Shown: piece by piece, positions 1 through 11,121 of the stretch | Position numbering within the stretch: position 1 is the first letter of the stretch | Layout: each line of letters begins with the position of its first letter | Assembly: GCA_030248195.1 (NCBI GenBank) | Contig: JASAND010028082.1 | Location: forward strand, 1-64,000 | Direction: 5' to 3' | Length of the DNA stretch: 64,000 nt | From: Trissonchulus latispiculum | Taxonomy: Eukaryota; Nematoda; Enoplea; Enoplida; Ironidae | Notes under the pieces: model-generated | What the model saw: only the letters and a program-made list of their open reading frames with translations | The model's database searches: none | Told to the model about the DNA's origin: nothing | Program-made: the position numbers and the translations under genes

Positions 1-983
1 AGGGCATTTCGTAACACATATGCGAAATAAATACTCCATTTGCCCACGCGTTTCTGTCGTTTGAAGATTTTTTCACAGTGACCTTTGACTTCCTCTAAAT
101 TCATGTCCTCTAGTCGATAGTTGTGCCGGTCTTGACTTTTTGGTGGTTGGGTTACATGATGGTGAGTCCGAATAAGATGCCAGTGTTCGCGATAAATGCT
201 TTCGAGTTCGTCGTCAACAGGTGGTGGTGAAGTGACGTCATCCTCTTCTAGCTTTGGTTGCTCCACTTTAAACATTTTCTTGGGCACAGCAGAGAGCGAA
301 CTTCGATTCTTCTTAACTTTAGCACCTTCGACATGTATCCGTTTGTAATGTCCTGCCAGTTGCTCCCTTCTATCAAAAATACGATTACAGTCTCCGCATT
401 CAAACTTCTGTTCACCGTGCTGCTCCCGCAAGTGACGTTTAAGACGGTCCAGTCGATAAAATTTTCCGTGACAATGATCACATCTAGTATATTTGACCTA
501 AAACAAAAAGAAGACCTATACATTCCATACTTTCGTTAATGTTGGATTAGCAACACTCAATTATTAGTCAAAGACTAAACTAGCTTCATTTTAACAAATT
601 ACCTGCTCGGGGTGTCTGTGCCTTTTGTGTCGTAGCATGTTGTCTCTTCTTTTAAATAGAAGACCGCACTTTTCGCAATGGTAACTCGGTTCCTATAACA
701 GCACATGCGCATAAACGGTGAACCACTTATTTTGGTTTATATCAGAAGCCGGCCAAGGTTCTAGTTATGTTTAGCCAATGAGAACAATACTTACCCGTGA
801 CTTGACTTCAGTGTCAGCAGTTCGTTGACAAATTTGAGAGTGCCTTTGAAGATTATCCTTTCTGTTAAATCGTTTACCACAGGTTGTGCATTCAGCAAAG
901 TTAGTCCGGTGTGCAGACACTATGTGCCGACTTAAATTCTTCTTGAGGCCAAACTCTTTGTCACAAAAGTCGCATTTAAACAT
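1..983 (-). CDS. C2H2 zinc-finger protein, 5' part, three exons, open at left edge
   Basis: Exons 983-795, 692-603 and 497-1 join in phase 0 through GT/AG introns of 102 and 105 bp (donors GTAAGT and GTAATT; acceptors TTATAG and TTTTAG). The 258 visible codons carry five fingers: C4/C7/H20/H25; C32/C35/H48/C52 (a C2HC variant); C69/C72/H85/H90; C99/C102/H115/H120; C127/C130/H143/H148. A linker rich in Lys, Asp and Pro follows. Then comes a block with motifs YREHW, DRHNYRL and FAYVLRN, still open at base 1. C2H2 fingers bind nucleic acid. The C-terminal block resembles, from memory, a conserved region in invertebrate C2H2 proteins often found near mobile or virus-like genes; I could not verify that. 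The start at 983 is the ATG directly before finger 1 with A at -3. The reading frame extends upstream without adding any domain. The gene looks intact but incomplete. Confidence 0.8.
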
Positions 984-1061
984 CTTTGCAAGTAAGCAAA
1001 CTACTCTCTCACTTAAGTAGATTAAAACTGACGTACACTTATTTGAAAACTTATTAGCTAA

Positions 1062-1427
1062 TGGGTATGTCAGCTTTAACTCCACCGCGAGTGTAGAATG
1101 TTTCCGGAAAGTTGTGATTTGTCTCGAAATATTTTTCAACTTTTGAGACTTTTTGTCTCAAAAAATTTTCAACTTTCGAGACTTCTTGAAAATATTTTGA
1201 GACATTTGATGAATTTGTCTAGAACATTTTTGCACGCAAACATGCCAAATAAATAGATGTTTCGATACATTTTTCAAATATTACTAGAAAGTTTTGAAAT
1301 ATTTCGAGACAATTTCGATTTTCATTTTAGCAACTTTCGAGACATTTGATGACAACTTTCGAGTCGTTTTTTCTCAACTTTCCGGAAACCTTCTACATTC
1401 GCGGTGGAGTTAAAGCTGACATGCCCA
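1062..1427. mobile_element. PIF/Harbinger-like MITE, 366 bp
   Basis: Terminal inverted repeats of about 50 bp: the left begins TGGGTATGTCAGCTTTAACT and the right is its reverse complement with few mismatches. They are flanked by 3-bp direct repeats TAA at 1059-1061 and 1428-1430. A 3-bp TWA duplication is typical of PIF/Harbinger elements. The interior consists of repeated TTTCGAGAC-like words and has no coding frame. It lies about 80 bp upstream of the zinc-finger start codon, so it may form part of that gene's promoter or 5'UTR. Confidence 0.8.
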
Positions 1428-1430
1428 TAA

Positions 1431-1912
1431 CACTAGAAACCGGTTTTATCCGGATTTAAACAGTCTTTACATGCCCATGTACATATACTATTGGCTATCT
1501 TATAAACCGGTTTTTACTTTAAACTGTGCACATACACATGCAAACATGTGCATACATGTATACGTGTATTTATTACACGTATAAATGTATATGTATAACC
1601 GACATTTACTTTAAACTGGAATAAGGAATGTGCATACTCGTAGACACATGCATACACACATGTACACATATACATGTATATGTGTATATACATATATGAA
1701 TGTATATGCACGTGTAGAAAAGGAAGGACCACGGGATCCCCAGCTCCTCCCTCAGGGATCCTCCTCCCCCCAATACTACACCATTTTATCTCTCTATACT
1801 ACTCACATACATAGCTTTGTTTGCTCTTTCTGGAACAAGCAGTTCCAAGCACTGAATCAAAGACGGTTGGCTAAGTTTCGCTAAGACGACACCCATCTGC
1901 TATCTACATGCC
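1431..1912. repeat. Alternating purine-pyrimidine tract and flank
   Basis: From about 1,525 to 1,715 the sequence is mostly alternating CA/TA/TG steps (ACATACACATGC, TATATGTGTATATACATATA), a composition prone to Z-DNA or cruciform formation. A direct repeat containing TTTACTTTAAACTG occurs at about 1,514 and 1,603. Frames reading through it are low-complexity artefacts. I see no gene in this stretch. Confidence 0.6.
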
Positions 1913-2300
1913 TTAAGATGCTGGTTTCCTTTCGGGTATTTTTGAATCATACGGCTTTTATACTTAACGTAAATAGTTAAAACTTACGAAATAACCTATT
2001 TTCGAGCTCTTTAACATTCTGGAACCCATACCGTAATTTTCGGCCAAAAGGAAAGAAAGTTTTGATTTTTGGCCTTATGCTCCCATTATGTAGACGATAC
2101 TCGGGATTGGTTGTTATGGCTGGAAAGAGGCTAGGAAAATAAACATTTTTTCTTTTACAACCTCTGAGCTATCTCTAGGGGTTAAGTCAGTATAAGCAAA
2201 AAACTATTTCGAGGGTCAAAAAATGGCCATTTTCGAGGAAATCAATTTTTTCAAAATTACTGCCATACGTTAAGGACAAAGTTGGCTTATATCTGTAGTT
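1913..2300 (+). mobile_element. TTAA-flanked DNA element, family A, truncated copy
   Basis: Starts at a TTAA with GATGCTGGTTTCCTTTCGGG and is closely similar to the left 330 bp of the full-length copy at 36,975-38,272, in the same order: AAAACTTACGAAATAACCTA, GGATTGGTTGTTATGGCTGG, AAAATTACTGCCA. The right half is missing. No coding capacity. Confidence 0.75.
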
Positions 2301-2446
2301 TCTTCTCTTTCTCACTTATATACTTAGAACAAGTGCGGCGGAACTTGAGCTTGCTCTTCCTCAACTTTGTTTCTACTTGCATGGGTTCACGTAGTGAAAG
2401 TCATGTACATTGTTACACGAATTCCAACAAAGCTTGATGAGACTGT

Positions 2447-2519
2447 GTCTCCGTAGCTCAGTCCGCATAGCGTTTGCCTAGTGCGCAAAAAGTCGTGGGT
2501 TCGAGTCCCACCGGAGGTC
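2447..2519 (+). tRNA. tRNA-Thr(AGT)-like gene
   Basis: A 73-nt cloverleaf can be drawn. The acceptor stem GTCTCCG/CGGAGGT has 7 pairs including two G-U. T8 and A14 are present. The D stem is GCT/AGC (3 bp). The anticodon stem TTTGC/GCAAA is perfect, with T33 and anticodon AGT exactly at positions 34-36. The variable loop is 5 nt, and the T arm GTGGG-TTCGAGT-CCCAC is perfect. The A box (TAGCTCAGTCC) and B box (GGTTCGAGTCC) are good, and a T5 pol III terminator follows at 2524. The D loop lacks the usual G18-G19 pair, so it may be a pseudogene or the head of a SINE. The acceptor also begins with weak pairs. Confidence 0.65.
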
Positions 2520-2523
2520 CAAG

Positions 2524-2528
2524 TTTTT
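2524..2528 (+). terminator. Pol III T5 terminator
   Basis: Run of five T five bases after the tRNA-like gene, as expected for RNA polymerase III termination. Confidence 0.6.
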
Positions 2529-2842
2529 CGGACCTTCGGTGGTACATGACTTTCTTCTTCTTTCTCACTTCTTTCTCACTCTTCGAATCTGCCTAGTCGG
2601 GTCAGGTACCACTTAAAGACTAATCAAGTGTAAACAAGTTACCCCTTAAAAGGGGAATAAATACCGCCGTAGTGTTTGAAATTTCTGTGTTTTTCAATGT
2701 TATAGTACATAACGGTATTGTGAACATTCTACTTTATTGTGACGCTAGCATTTGACTAGTTTAAACTCCCCAACATTTGTTGTTTCTGAGACAAAAGAAG
2801 GACAGTATTTTATGGGAAAGTATTCAATTATGAAAGTAAAAT
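2529..2842. other. Intergenic, no gene seen
   Basis: CT-rich stretch (TTTCTTCTTCTTTCTCAC) followed by AT-rich DNA. No supported coding frame or element boundary. Confidence 0.5.
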
Positions 2843-2843
2843 T

Positions 2844-2916
2844 CTGCCAGAAGAAGGATTCGATCGGTGTCCGGACCAGCGCAAGGCGGACACTCTAACC
2901 ACTGCACCACTCTGAC
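2844..2916 (-). repeat. tRNA-like sequence, probable SINE head
   Basis: The reverse strand shows an A-box-like TGGTGCAGTGGTTAGAGTG and a B-box-like CGATCGAATCC about 30 bp later. The acceptor ends GTCAGAG and TTCTGGC pair partly. The T stem is broken (ACACC against TCCTT), so it is unlikely to be a working tRNA. A decayed tRNA-derived SINE or tRNA pseudogene is the best reading. Confidence 0.55.
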
Positions 2917-4025
2917 TTTAACGAATTTATCGACTAAACTGCTAGAAAGAAAATTATGATTAAATTATATCTATGTTTATTTTAAAAAAATTATTCTATG
3001 TAAATTCTAAAGCAAGTATACACTAAAGCAACAAATACAGTGCAAGCGAAAAATCAATCTTTTCACACGAAAATTTTAATGGCAGTTTTAGCTATTTATT
3101 GATCTGTTAAAACTCTGCCAATCAAGTGACAGGCAAATAACGCCCGGTTTTCGGGGCTACGAAAAAATGCAGGCAGTGATCGTTTGCAAAACAATTTACA
3201 CAGCAAAGAAATTGAAGAAAATGGACTGTAACAATGCTGTAAAAATTGCAAAATCATAGAAAAACTGTTGGGCAAAAAGCCTGCGTACTAGGGACATGTG
3301 TTGAAGATAGGAAGGAAATCCTCCGCGCTAAGCAATTTACATGCAAAACATAGGAATTCAGATGGATCAACCCATTACAAGTATACCGCCTCCGGCGGTA
3401 TAAAAATTCATTAAGTCAGTTCATCCCCACAAAATTTACAAAAGCCATCAAGTCTTCTATTTAGTGAAAACATTTTCTGTCCTCCTGAGTTCCCACGTCT
3501 ATGGTAATGCTATGTTCTGTGTAGCCCAGATAAAATTTAGACAAGAAGAAGAAGAAGAATAATAATAATAACACGACGAGAATAAGGGTTTGCCCTTTTC
3601 CTTCGGAAGTAGCGGCAAACCAATAAAGCAAAGTAAACCAAAGATGTCTGCACTTACAACGCAAATACAGCAAATACTTGATTTTACATTAACATGTATC
3701 TGAAAACTTGATCTATGCGCACCTGAGAAAATTTTCAAGTAAACGGGCGTCAATAGTCTTCTTAAAAATTAAAGTAAACAGTAATGCATAAAAATGAATC
3801 TAAAGTAAAGCAAGCAAAAGTAAAGTAAAGGAAACTGAAGGGGTAGAGCAAGGTAAAGCAAAGTACATCTTTGCACACAGAGTAAAATAAAGTAACGTGG
3901 AGAACTAAAGACATTCACATGGCTGCACTTAGCATGCAGAGGCATTAGTTATTTTTCCTAGATCTTGTGGAACAGTCTAAATTCTCACTGTGATGAACTT
4001 GTTAGAATGACTGTTTACCGGTTTG
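2917..4025. other. Intergenic with microsatellites
   Basis: No gene seen. A (GAA)n/(ATA)n tract lies at about 3,541-3,572, and an imperfect purine-rich AAAGTAAAGCAAAG minisatellite at about 3,775-3,895. A short GC hairpin, CCGCCTCCGGCGG, lies near 3,390. Confidence 0.5.
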
Positions 4026-4705
4026 TTCTGGGTTGTCCTACATCTGGATTGTCCTACACAATTTGATTGGCTGATGTAGTAGCAAATAAGAATATACATC
4101 AAGATAATTGTCACTGTGAAGTGTTAAAATGGTAATTCGCTCCGTTTGTAGAGAAAGTTGTTTTGTAAATGAATTTAAGGGAAATTTCTATGTCTTTGCA
4201 TGAAAAATGATGTTTTGTTATCTTCACTTTATGAAAAAGTTAAAATCAAATAGAATGTTGTGGTTGGTTACTAAAATTTCAAACTTTAATTTCCATTGCT
4301 AAGGTGAAGCAAATTCTTCTGCGCTGCCAATTCCAAAAAGTTTAAGGTGCTATTAACTGTTTTGAAAACAATTACTAAACATTGCTTGCCAAGGCATCTA
4401 AATGAGACCGTTTCCTAAACAATATATAATTTTCAAGCAAATTCTCTAATTCGAAGTTAAAAAGTTTCACAGTGTTATAAACTACCGAATTTAAAATTGA
4501 CAATACTGCATTTTTAAAATTTACGTAATTACATTCGTACTCTTTACAGTGTAAGATTTAAGGATTCATACAGCTATTTAGATTGAATACGGGAGCCGTC
4601 GTACCGTAGTTTTACTAACACTAGTAGGAGGGCGCAATTAACACGTGCATCTACAGATAGCCAATCAGCAAGTGTAGGACAATCCAGATGTAGGACAACC
4701 CAGAA
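4026..4705. mobile_element. Non-autonomous TIR element, 680 bp
   Basis: The ends are inverted repeats of about 48 bp: left TTCTGGGTTGTCCTACATCT, right its reverse complement ending CAACCCAGAA. Within each arm the word GTCCTACA is repeated. No clear target duplication and no coding frame; superfamily unassigned. Confidence 0.7.
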
Positions 4706-7080
4706 TACGCCCTTTTACCAGGGTGAAGTTGAGGCGCTGAAGTGATTCCTTTCCGGAATAATTGATGAATAAGTCTTCTTACACAAACGAGCTTCTGTGA
4801 AGTCTGCTGCATGATTGTCCCTTGAGAGGAGCTCAGCCAACTCATTTAGCAAGAACTTCAGCATATATTGGACTTTACAGTGAAGCAAAACTTATAGCTG
4901 AACCTGAATGACTATTTAAAATTGGAGTAACCAGTCTATTTAGCAGGACAGCTATGTTTCTTTAAGAAAACGTCGTAAATTTTATTGTCATGGAATCTAT
5001 GATGATGTTAGAACTTGCTTACCCGGACATCACTCTCTATGCAACTGTTTCCTAAATAAATATGCTAGAATTTGCATATTACTCCAAAAATATTTGAAAG
5101 TTTAATTGCAGCCGATGGGGCATTGCGGACAGGGATGGCTAATTCCGGTTTAACTTAAATAAAATTTCTCTTTGGTGCTATAAAGGTTTAAAAATTCAAG
5201 AATTGTTGGCAATAATTATTGAAAAATTAAAAATTAGTTAATTAAGGAATCGAAGCGGGAAGTCGTAATCAGAACCCACTCCGCACAAAAGCATGCATGG
5301 TCAGCTGGAACAATACTGCTCATAGGGTGAAATTGCCGCGCTGAAAATATTTTGTGCCAGCAACGAAAACGGCTATTCGCCTTTTGACGAGATAAAAATA
5401 TGCTCAAATAGCAGACCTGGTTTGAAGGTCTGAACGAACGATCTTTGGTTTCAACATTTCTGAAGAACATGCTGTCTCTGTTTGATAAAACATCGCAAAC
5501 TGCGGTACTTAATTTTGCCAAGCTCAATCTCATTCAACATGGTTCAGCCAGATACAGTCACTCAGTGACTATTGCTTTTTTGTCATCTTATTGAACAACT
5601 TATATACGTATATTTTATAGCTCCTGCGTCGCGTGCATTCAGAGATCACAACGCACGCCTGTGAGGGATACTCCGAGTGTGCGCCACGGGTGTGGGAAGA
5701 GCACGATCACAACACACTAGGGCTTCCCCTTATGACGTGCATAAAAATTGAATGCAAGTAATATAGTGATGTAATATACTTGTACAGGCACAAATGCAAC
5801 GATTACTACAAGTGAACCCTCAAAGTAAATTTCTGACTGTTGATTTGCATCCTGACTCTCCATTTGCATCAAATCACAAGCCAGAAATTTACAATTTTGA
5901 GTAACTCAGTTTAAAATCAACTCCGAAGTCAGCTTATGCTGAAAGCGAGAAGCAATGCGCCTAAACTACACCACGACTTTTTTGCCTGTAGCTGGAACAC
6001 TAGATAGAAAATGTTTCATTCACAGCAAATTAAACGTTTATTGGACGACAATAATCAAAATACTCTTGGCCTCCCTTGGCCTTGAAATTAATGCATGCTG
6101 ACCTCGGATTTGGTTTCATCCTCTACTATTTTCTTCTTCATCGTCTTGCTCCAGTGCCGACAGTACTAGGACAAAAATCGGATATGCATCAAGGAGAGCC
6201 ATGGTTTGGAAGCTGCAGCTACATATTTGCACAAAAACTGCAAAGTAAGCCTGGCTTTTGTATGGTTTGTTTAGTCAGCATACAAATACGATACAATTTT
6301 ATAATATAACATTCGAAAATATCTCAGCAGGCATACTAGCTGCACTGCAAACTGCAGTGTTTTTGGTGAAACCTCGGCCCGCCTCAAACACTTAGATTCT
6401 AACACCTTCTAGGATTAATTGGCTGTAAGATTCTGGCAACTGCAGGCATCTCTGTTGTACAACCAAGCTGTCTGGGTTGGAATTCAACTGTAGCTGGGCT
6501 AAGGGGTTCCTGCATGGCTTATGGTCAGGCCACGCGGCGTGGAACGTGGAACGCTAATCAACTCATTAATGTAAAACTTATCGACTTATTATAAAATTAG
6601 TACAAAATGAAACAGAAATTTAACAATTTTATCAGTACTATGAAAAATATTTCAAAACCCTCCTCTCAGGCCATAGCATTAAAATAGTTTGGTTCAATAA
6701 ACACTAAAATTACGTCTTTCTCTGAAATCAGTGTTCCGCTCAAATAGGCAGACTCAAATTCACCGTTAACGTTAAGATAACTTGAAGTTCATGACGTGCA
6801 CTTTTCAGTTTTACCTTGAATTAACCATGAGCCACATTTTTGCACAACGAAGTAGCTGACCAAAGAAAGCTAAATACTGTGACGAAAAGATAATAACTTG
6901 TCGCTTGAAAGGCAGCACAGTAAATGCCAGAATTTAATGAGGTAGCAGAACTGAAATGCAAGAGTGCAAGATGGTGGATATAATGTTAACTGTGAAAGAC
7001 GCGGAGATCGAAATTTCCAAACGCCTTTAACTGTTTTTAAGCAACACTTTAAGTCAGTGGCTGCTAAGCAGCGTCGCATT
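4706..7080. other. Intergenic, no gene supported
   Basis: AT-rich DNA with frames up to about 130 codons on either strand, none showing recognisable domains, splice structure or coding bias. A compact GC patch with a small palindrome (CCACGCGGCGTGG) lies at about 6,531. Confidence 0.45.
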
Positions 7081-7114
7081 ATTATAGGGGAACGCGAGAG
7101 CGCGCCCCTATAAT
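7081..7114. repeat. Perfect 10-bp-arm hairpin
   Basis: ATTATAGGGG at 7081-7090 pairs perfectly with CCCCTATAAT at 7105-7114 around a CG-rich 14-base loop. Its role is unknown; it could be an element end or a structured RNA. Confidence 0.55.
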
Positions 7115-7529
7115 ATGGGTGTAAGGACGCGCGGCCCTTAGAGACCCGTTCGAGCACCGTGCCAGCTAAATACTCAACGAAACTAGACAAATTTGGTATT
7201 GTTGGAATCAGCACGGCGAGTACTACATGTCGCAAAAAAGTTTTGGTCAAAATTTCCAACTTTGAAAATTTTCGCTTCCGGACAGGTTAGGTCCGTTTGT
7301 TTTTTATCCGTGTAAGTCACGCTCGGAAAAGTGCAATTTTCTGACTTAATGATAGAGCGATCTGTGCATTTTCAGCAAGTGATGTTTGGTTTTTCTGATC
7401 GTATATATCCCGAAAGTGAACCTTTTTGATAGTTTTTCCCTGCCCGGCCCGACATGCCACCTGGCCGGCCGGCCAAAGCGGCTTAACCGCTACTTTGGCC
7501 ACAAAAAGGCCAATTTTGTGTCATGCAAA
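7115..7529. other. Intergenic, no gene seen
   Basis: Contains a GC-rich palindromic patch, CTGGCCGGCCGGCCA, near 7,462. No coding frame I can support. Confidence 0.4.
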
Positions 7530-7925
7530 TTATGCAGATGATGCAGGATGTTCGATAGGCATGCCGTACGGTACGATGCTCCGCATGAAGTGCCACAAAA
7601 GCTTGTTGGCGGAACGGGTCTTCCTTTATTAACAAATTAGTTCTACGATAACGTACTCCAGTGTGCCTTGTATAAACACAATAATTTTTGTATACATTAA
7701 AAAGCTGTAAATGTCAATCAGCAAGCTATCATTGCTATCGTCGATTTTAGCTCATTCCTTTCCTACTGGATTTTGGAACAGTTGCCATAGACAAATTAAT
7801 CTCTCTCCCTTGGATTGGTTGCCGCTGAAACTTCAGCTGTGCTCAACTTTAGCCTGAATCTATTCATTTCTGCTGATTTTACCAGCGTTCGCTCAAAACT
7901 TACTTTTAGAGTTGCCGAATTGTTT
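7530..7925 (+). pseudogene. 7TM receptor pseudogene, TM4 to C-terminus
   Basis: Translated pieces match the intact receptor at 22,085-23,008 in the same order, in more than one frame. First comes AGCSIGMPYG with LLAERVFLY (after TM4). An in-frame stop follows, then QISSTITYSSVPCINTIIF (TM5), FLSYWILEQL (TM6) and TSAVLNFSLN (TM7). The NPxxY motif has become NLFIS. Frameshifts and at least two stops separate the blocks, and the N-terminal half is absent. It is on the opposite strand to the intact gene. This is a decayed paralogue from the same local duplication family. Confidence 0.8.
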
Positions 7926-8085
7926 GATAAGTGGAATAGAGTGAACACAGTTTTGCACTAAAATGTAGCATTTTGCACATGTAAATTTGATGTTGACACT
8001 TAATCTGGCTACATCTGTTCATTTTAAGGGTTTTGGGCTCTGTTACTTTCTGCTTTTTCTGCTCTCGACACAGCGGACCTAGTCC
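7926..8085. other. Spacer
   Basis: Short gap between the receptor pseudogene and the next element; nothing recognised. Confidence 0.4.
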
Positions 8086-8790
8086 AGGCCCCCGTTTCAC
8101 TAACATTCTTATAAAGTCGCGTACTATTAGGCTATAAGAGGAAATTTATAAGCAGTTTATGAGCGGTTTATAAGATCTTGTAAAGTGTTGCACAAAACTC
8201 TTATATGTCGCTTATAATTTTTAGACATAAGCGCTTATAGCTACCAATCGGCGTGTTTACATTTATTTGTTATTTAGACTGAAAACAAAGCATGAATTTG
8301 AGAATAAAACTTAGTTTTCAAAAATTCGTTATTATTGGTGTACAAATAATCTGTGAATTGACAAACTTAATCAACAATATTATGTTCGGTGGATTATTAA
8401 AAATTAGCAGTAAACTGCTAAAACCATATACGATTAAGTTAATTTCATTTTATTTAATCTGTATGCTTTAATACTATTAATCTAATACTTTCATAAATCA
8501 ACTACTTTTATTTATTTTATATGTATAATTCAAATTTATGTAGTTCAGACGTTTTGGGGAATCTAAAAGTCAAAGTAGAGCATGTATTGTGCTCATTGAC
8601 TTATGCTCAGCAGTGAAAATATGAAGGAGTTTCAGTTACAAACACTTTATAAGTGATCCTACCTGCTTATAAAACTTATAAGAAATCTAAACTTACAAGA
8701 CTTTCGTGCAACGGTAAAATTTATAAGCTTGTAAAATTGTTACTTTTTATAAGCTTATAGCGCTATAAGCGCTTCGTTAAACGGAGCCCA
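8086..8790. mobile_element. Non-autonomous TIR element rich in CTTATAAG words, 705 bp
   Basis: The left end AGGCCCCCGTTTCACTAA and the right end TTCGTTAAACGGAGCCCA are imperfect inverted repeats (CTCCGTTT/AAACGGAG core). Both subterminal regions are packed with TTATAAGC-type palindromic words. No target duplication resolved. AT-rich interior, no coding frame. Confidence 0.6.
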
Positions 8791-8806
8791 GATCTAGACC
8801 AGATCA

Positions 8807-9250
8807 AATCAGTATAAGATAAAAACGATTTTAGGGGTCAAAAAACGGCCAGTTTTGAGCAAATCAATTTTTGTCAAAATTACTGCCATATTTTACGGAG
8901 ACATTTGAATTATTTATACTCAACCGGTTTAGTCCTATCGATTTACTTTCTGTTCAACTTATACAATCTAATTGCACTTAATGCCTGTTAGCTGGAGTTC
9001 GTTGCTTTAAGCTAGTGGTCTACAAACGTATTTGGCAAAACTGCGATTATTTTATTTTAAACATCAATTTCTCAACAACCACCTCATGGATTCGCATAAG
9101 TTTTGGCAGGATGAAAATTCGCAGTATTGCGGAGGGACTTTTCTTGACTTGTACTTCACCAGCTCCATACTCAAGAATACTCAATGCAAAGTTGCAAAAT
9201 TTCGTGGGATCGCTCGCTCCTTTGTCGGATTTTCTGGAGTACCTATTCGG
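8807..9250 (+). mobile_element. Family A element, internal fragment
   Basis: Matches the middle of the full-length family A copy: TTTTTGTCAAAATTACTGCC, CGATTATTTTATTTTAAACA and TTGCAAAATTTCGTG in the same order. Both termini are missing. Frames through it (about 90 codons) are not supported as genes. Confidence 0.7.
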
Positions 9251-9359
9251 CGAGGTTACCCTGCTCTCATCCGTCAAACTGCGATCTGCGATCCTGAATG
9301 AGTGACACTGTAGCTGCTTTCGAATTCTCTAAATGTCTTCACCTCTTTTTATATAGCAT

Positions 9360-10346
9360 TTAATAAGGTGCTGGTATCGCTTTGTGTAAATTTGACGTTA
9401 CAGTCTCCATACATTATTTTGGTGCTGTTTAACATTCTGGGACCAGTTCCTCATTTTTAGGATGAATTTATGGTTTTTGCCATCTTTCTCTCAGTACGTA
9501 GTCTTTACACCGGATTGGTTGTTGTGGCCGGAAAGAGGGCACCAAACCGAACATTTTTGATTTAATGACCTTTGAGCTGTCTCTTTGTGGTTAAGTCAGT
9601 GTAAGCCAAAAACCAATTTTGGAGTCAAAAAACGGGCGGCATTTTCGAGGAAATCAGTTTTTTCAAATGACCGCCAAATCTTACGAACAATTTTGGTCCT
9701 TTTGTATTCAATCGATAAAAATCTAATTGCACATTTTATCAATGCCTATTAGTCGGGATTGGCTGCTGTAAGTTAGAGATTTGCCCAAAAGACCATTTTG
9801 GCAAAATTGCGATTATTTTGTTTTGAACATCGATATCTCAGAAGCTACCCAATGGATTCGCATAATTTTTGGCTGAATAAAAATTCGCACTATTGCGGAT
9901 ATTGTTCTTGGTTTGAGCTAAAACATCTCCAGATGCGAGAAAACTCAAAGCAAAGATTGCAAAATTTAGTGTCACAGCAGATTTGCCGGTTTTCCGGAAT
10001 CCCGAGTATTGACACCTCTTGAGCCATATTCAAAAAATGTCCGTCGGCCCACATGTCCTTCATATCATGGCATAAAAAGAAATTTTGGCCCATTCTACAG
10101 TTTTGAGAAAATGATGTTCAAAAATTAATATTCAGCCTGTCAGGTGTCAGTATGTCAGAAAAGTTTTGCTAGTTTTTTGCTAATTTTGCTAGATTACGCA
10201 AACTCATGTGAATGTAGAGATTATAAGTTAAAACGATTAAGTTAAATAAAACGTTAAAGCTCTTCCCAACTCCCAAGAATGATAAAGTTATAGCGTTTCA
10301 AAACATTACCGCAAAAGCACTGCACAAAAGAATACCAGCACATTAA
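9360..10346 (+). mobile_element. Family A TTAA element, near full-length
   Basis: Runs from TTAA at 9360 (followed by TAAGGTGCTGGTATC) to TTAA at 10,343 (preceded by ATACCAGCACA). The two ends are inverted repeats of about 20 bp. The body aligns along its whole length with 36,975-38,272 once the nested insertion there is removed. It is non-coding. Superfamilies using TTAA targets include piggyBac and Kolobok; which one applies is not decided here. Confidence 0.75.
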
Positions 10347-11112
10347 GATGAGCGTGTGGCTAGCGGAGCAATTCTATATGTGTCAGCAAAGAATCGAATC
10401 CCTTAATTCCCCAATAATCCATAGCAGGGACCTGATGGGCCTCCTTGTCTTGATGCTTCCATAATGAGCCAAATGTTTGCTTACTTGTTTGCCAAGGGCT
10501 TGCTTTCTGCTTTGAGCTAGTGTTTTTACATTCGCGAGTGTCCAAAATTTAATTGCACGCTGAGCGGGGTTTCGAATTGTGACCTATACATGTATAGGCG
10601 CAGTAAGACATTGCGGAGATATCAAGGATTCTGCAATAAAGCTTCTCCGTTGTCAAGATCTCAACGAGAACTCAAAACTGGGGATACTGAGAAGTTAGAC
10701 ACCCTACAGCTTAGCTTAATATGAGCGGATCAGTCAGATCGAGTTACAAATTGTAAGTCGGAGCTATGGTACAGGAAAACAGTACAGTTCACCAAGTTTC
10801 AGTATCATATTATTTACAGTATAATTGAGGTTTAGCAAAAGTATTCAACAAGTATTACTGGATTTAATCTGATTGTGCGCTTTGGTCTGTCCTGTCTGCG
10901 ACCCACATGTTTACATTCTGGCTGCAGGCGCCGATTGTTTAATACTGTGCAAACATTCTAATATTCTTCAAACCCTCTCTCCCTCTCAAGATTTCAACGA
11001 GAACTCATGATAGGGGGGTGCTAATGAAGTTAGATACATTACAGCTTATTATTAGCTGGTTAGCAGTTCCAGCTATTGCTTCAATCTCCGTTAACTGGAA
11101 CAACAATAGGCT
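10347..11112. repeat. Intergenic with a diverged direct repeat
   Basis: Two diverged copies of a block of about 65 bp beginning AAGAT(C/T)TCAACGAGAACTCA lie at about 10,658-10,720 and 10,987-11,052. No gene is supported. Confidence 0.5.
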
Positions 11113-11121
11113 ATGAAAGTA

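Noticed and set aside
5234..5533. 99-codon reverse frame
   Set aside because: No recognisable motif or signal; length is possible by chance in 64 kb.
6870..7259. 129-codon reverse frame
   Set aside because: No domain, spans a perfect DNA hairpin, and has no paralogue or splice context.
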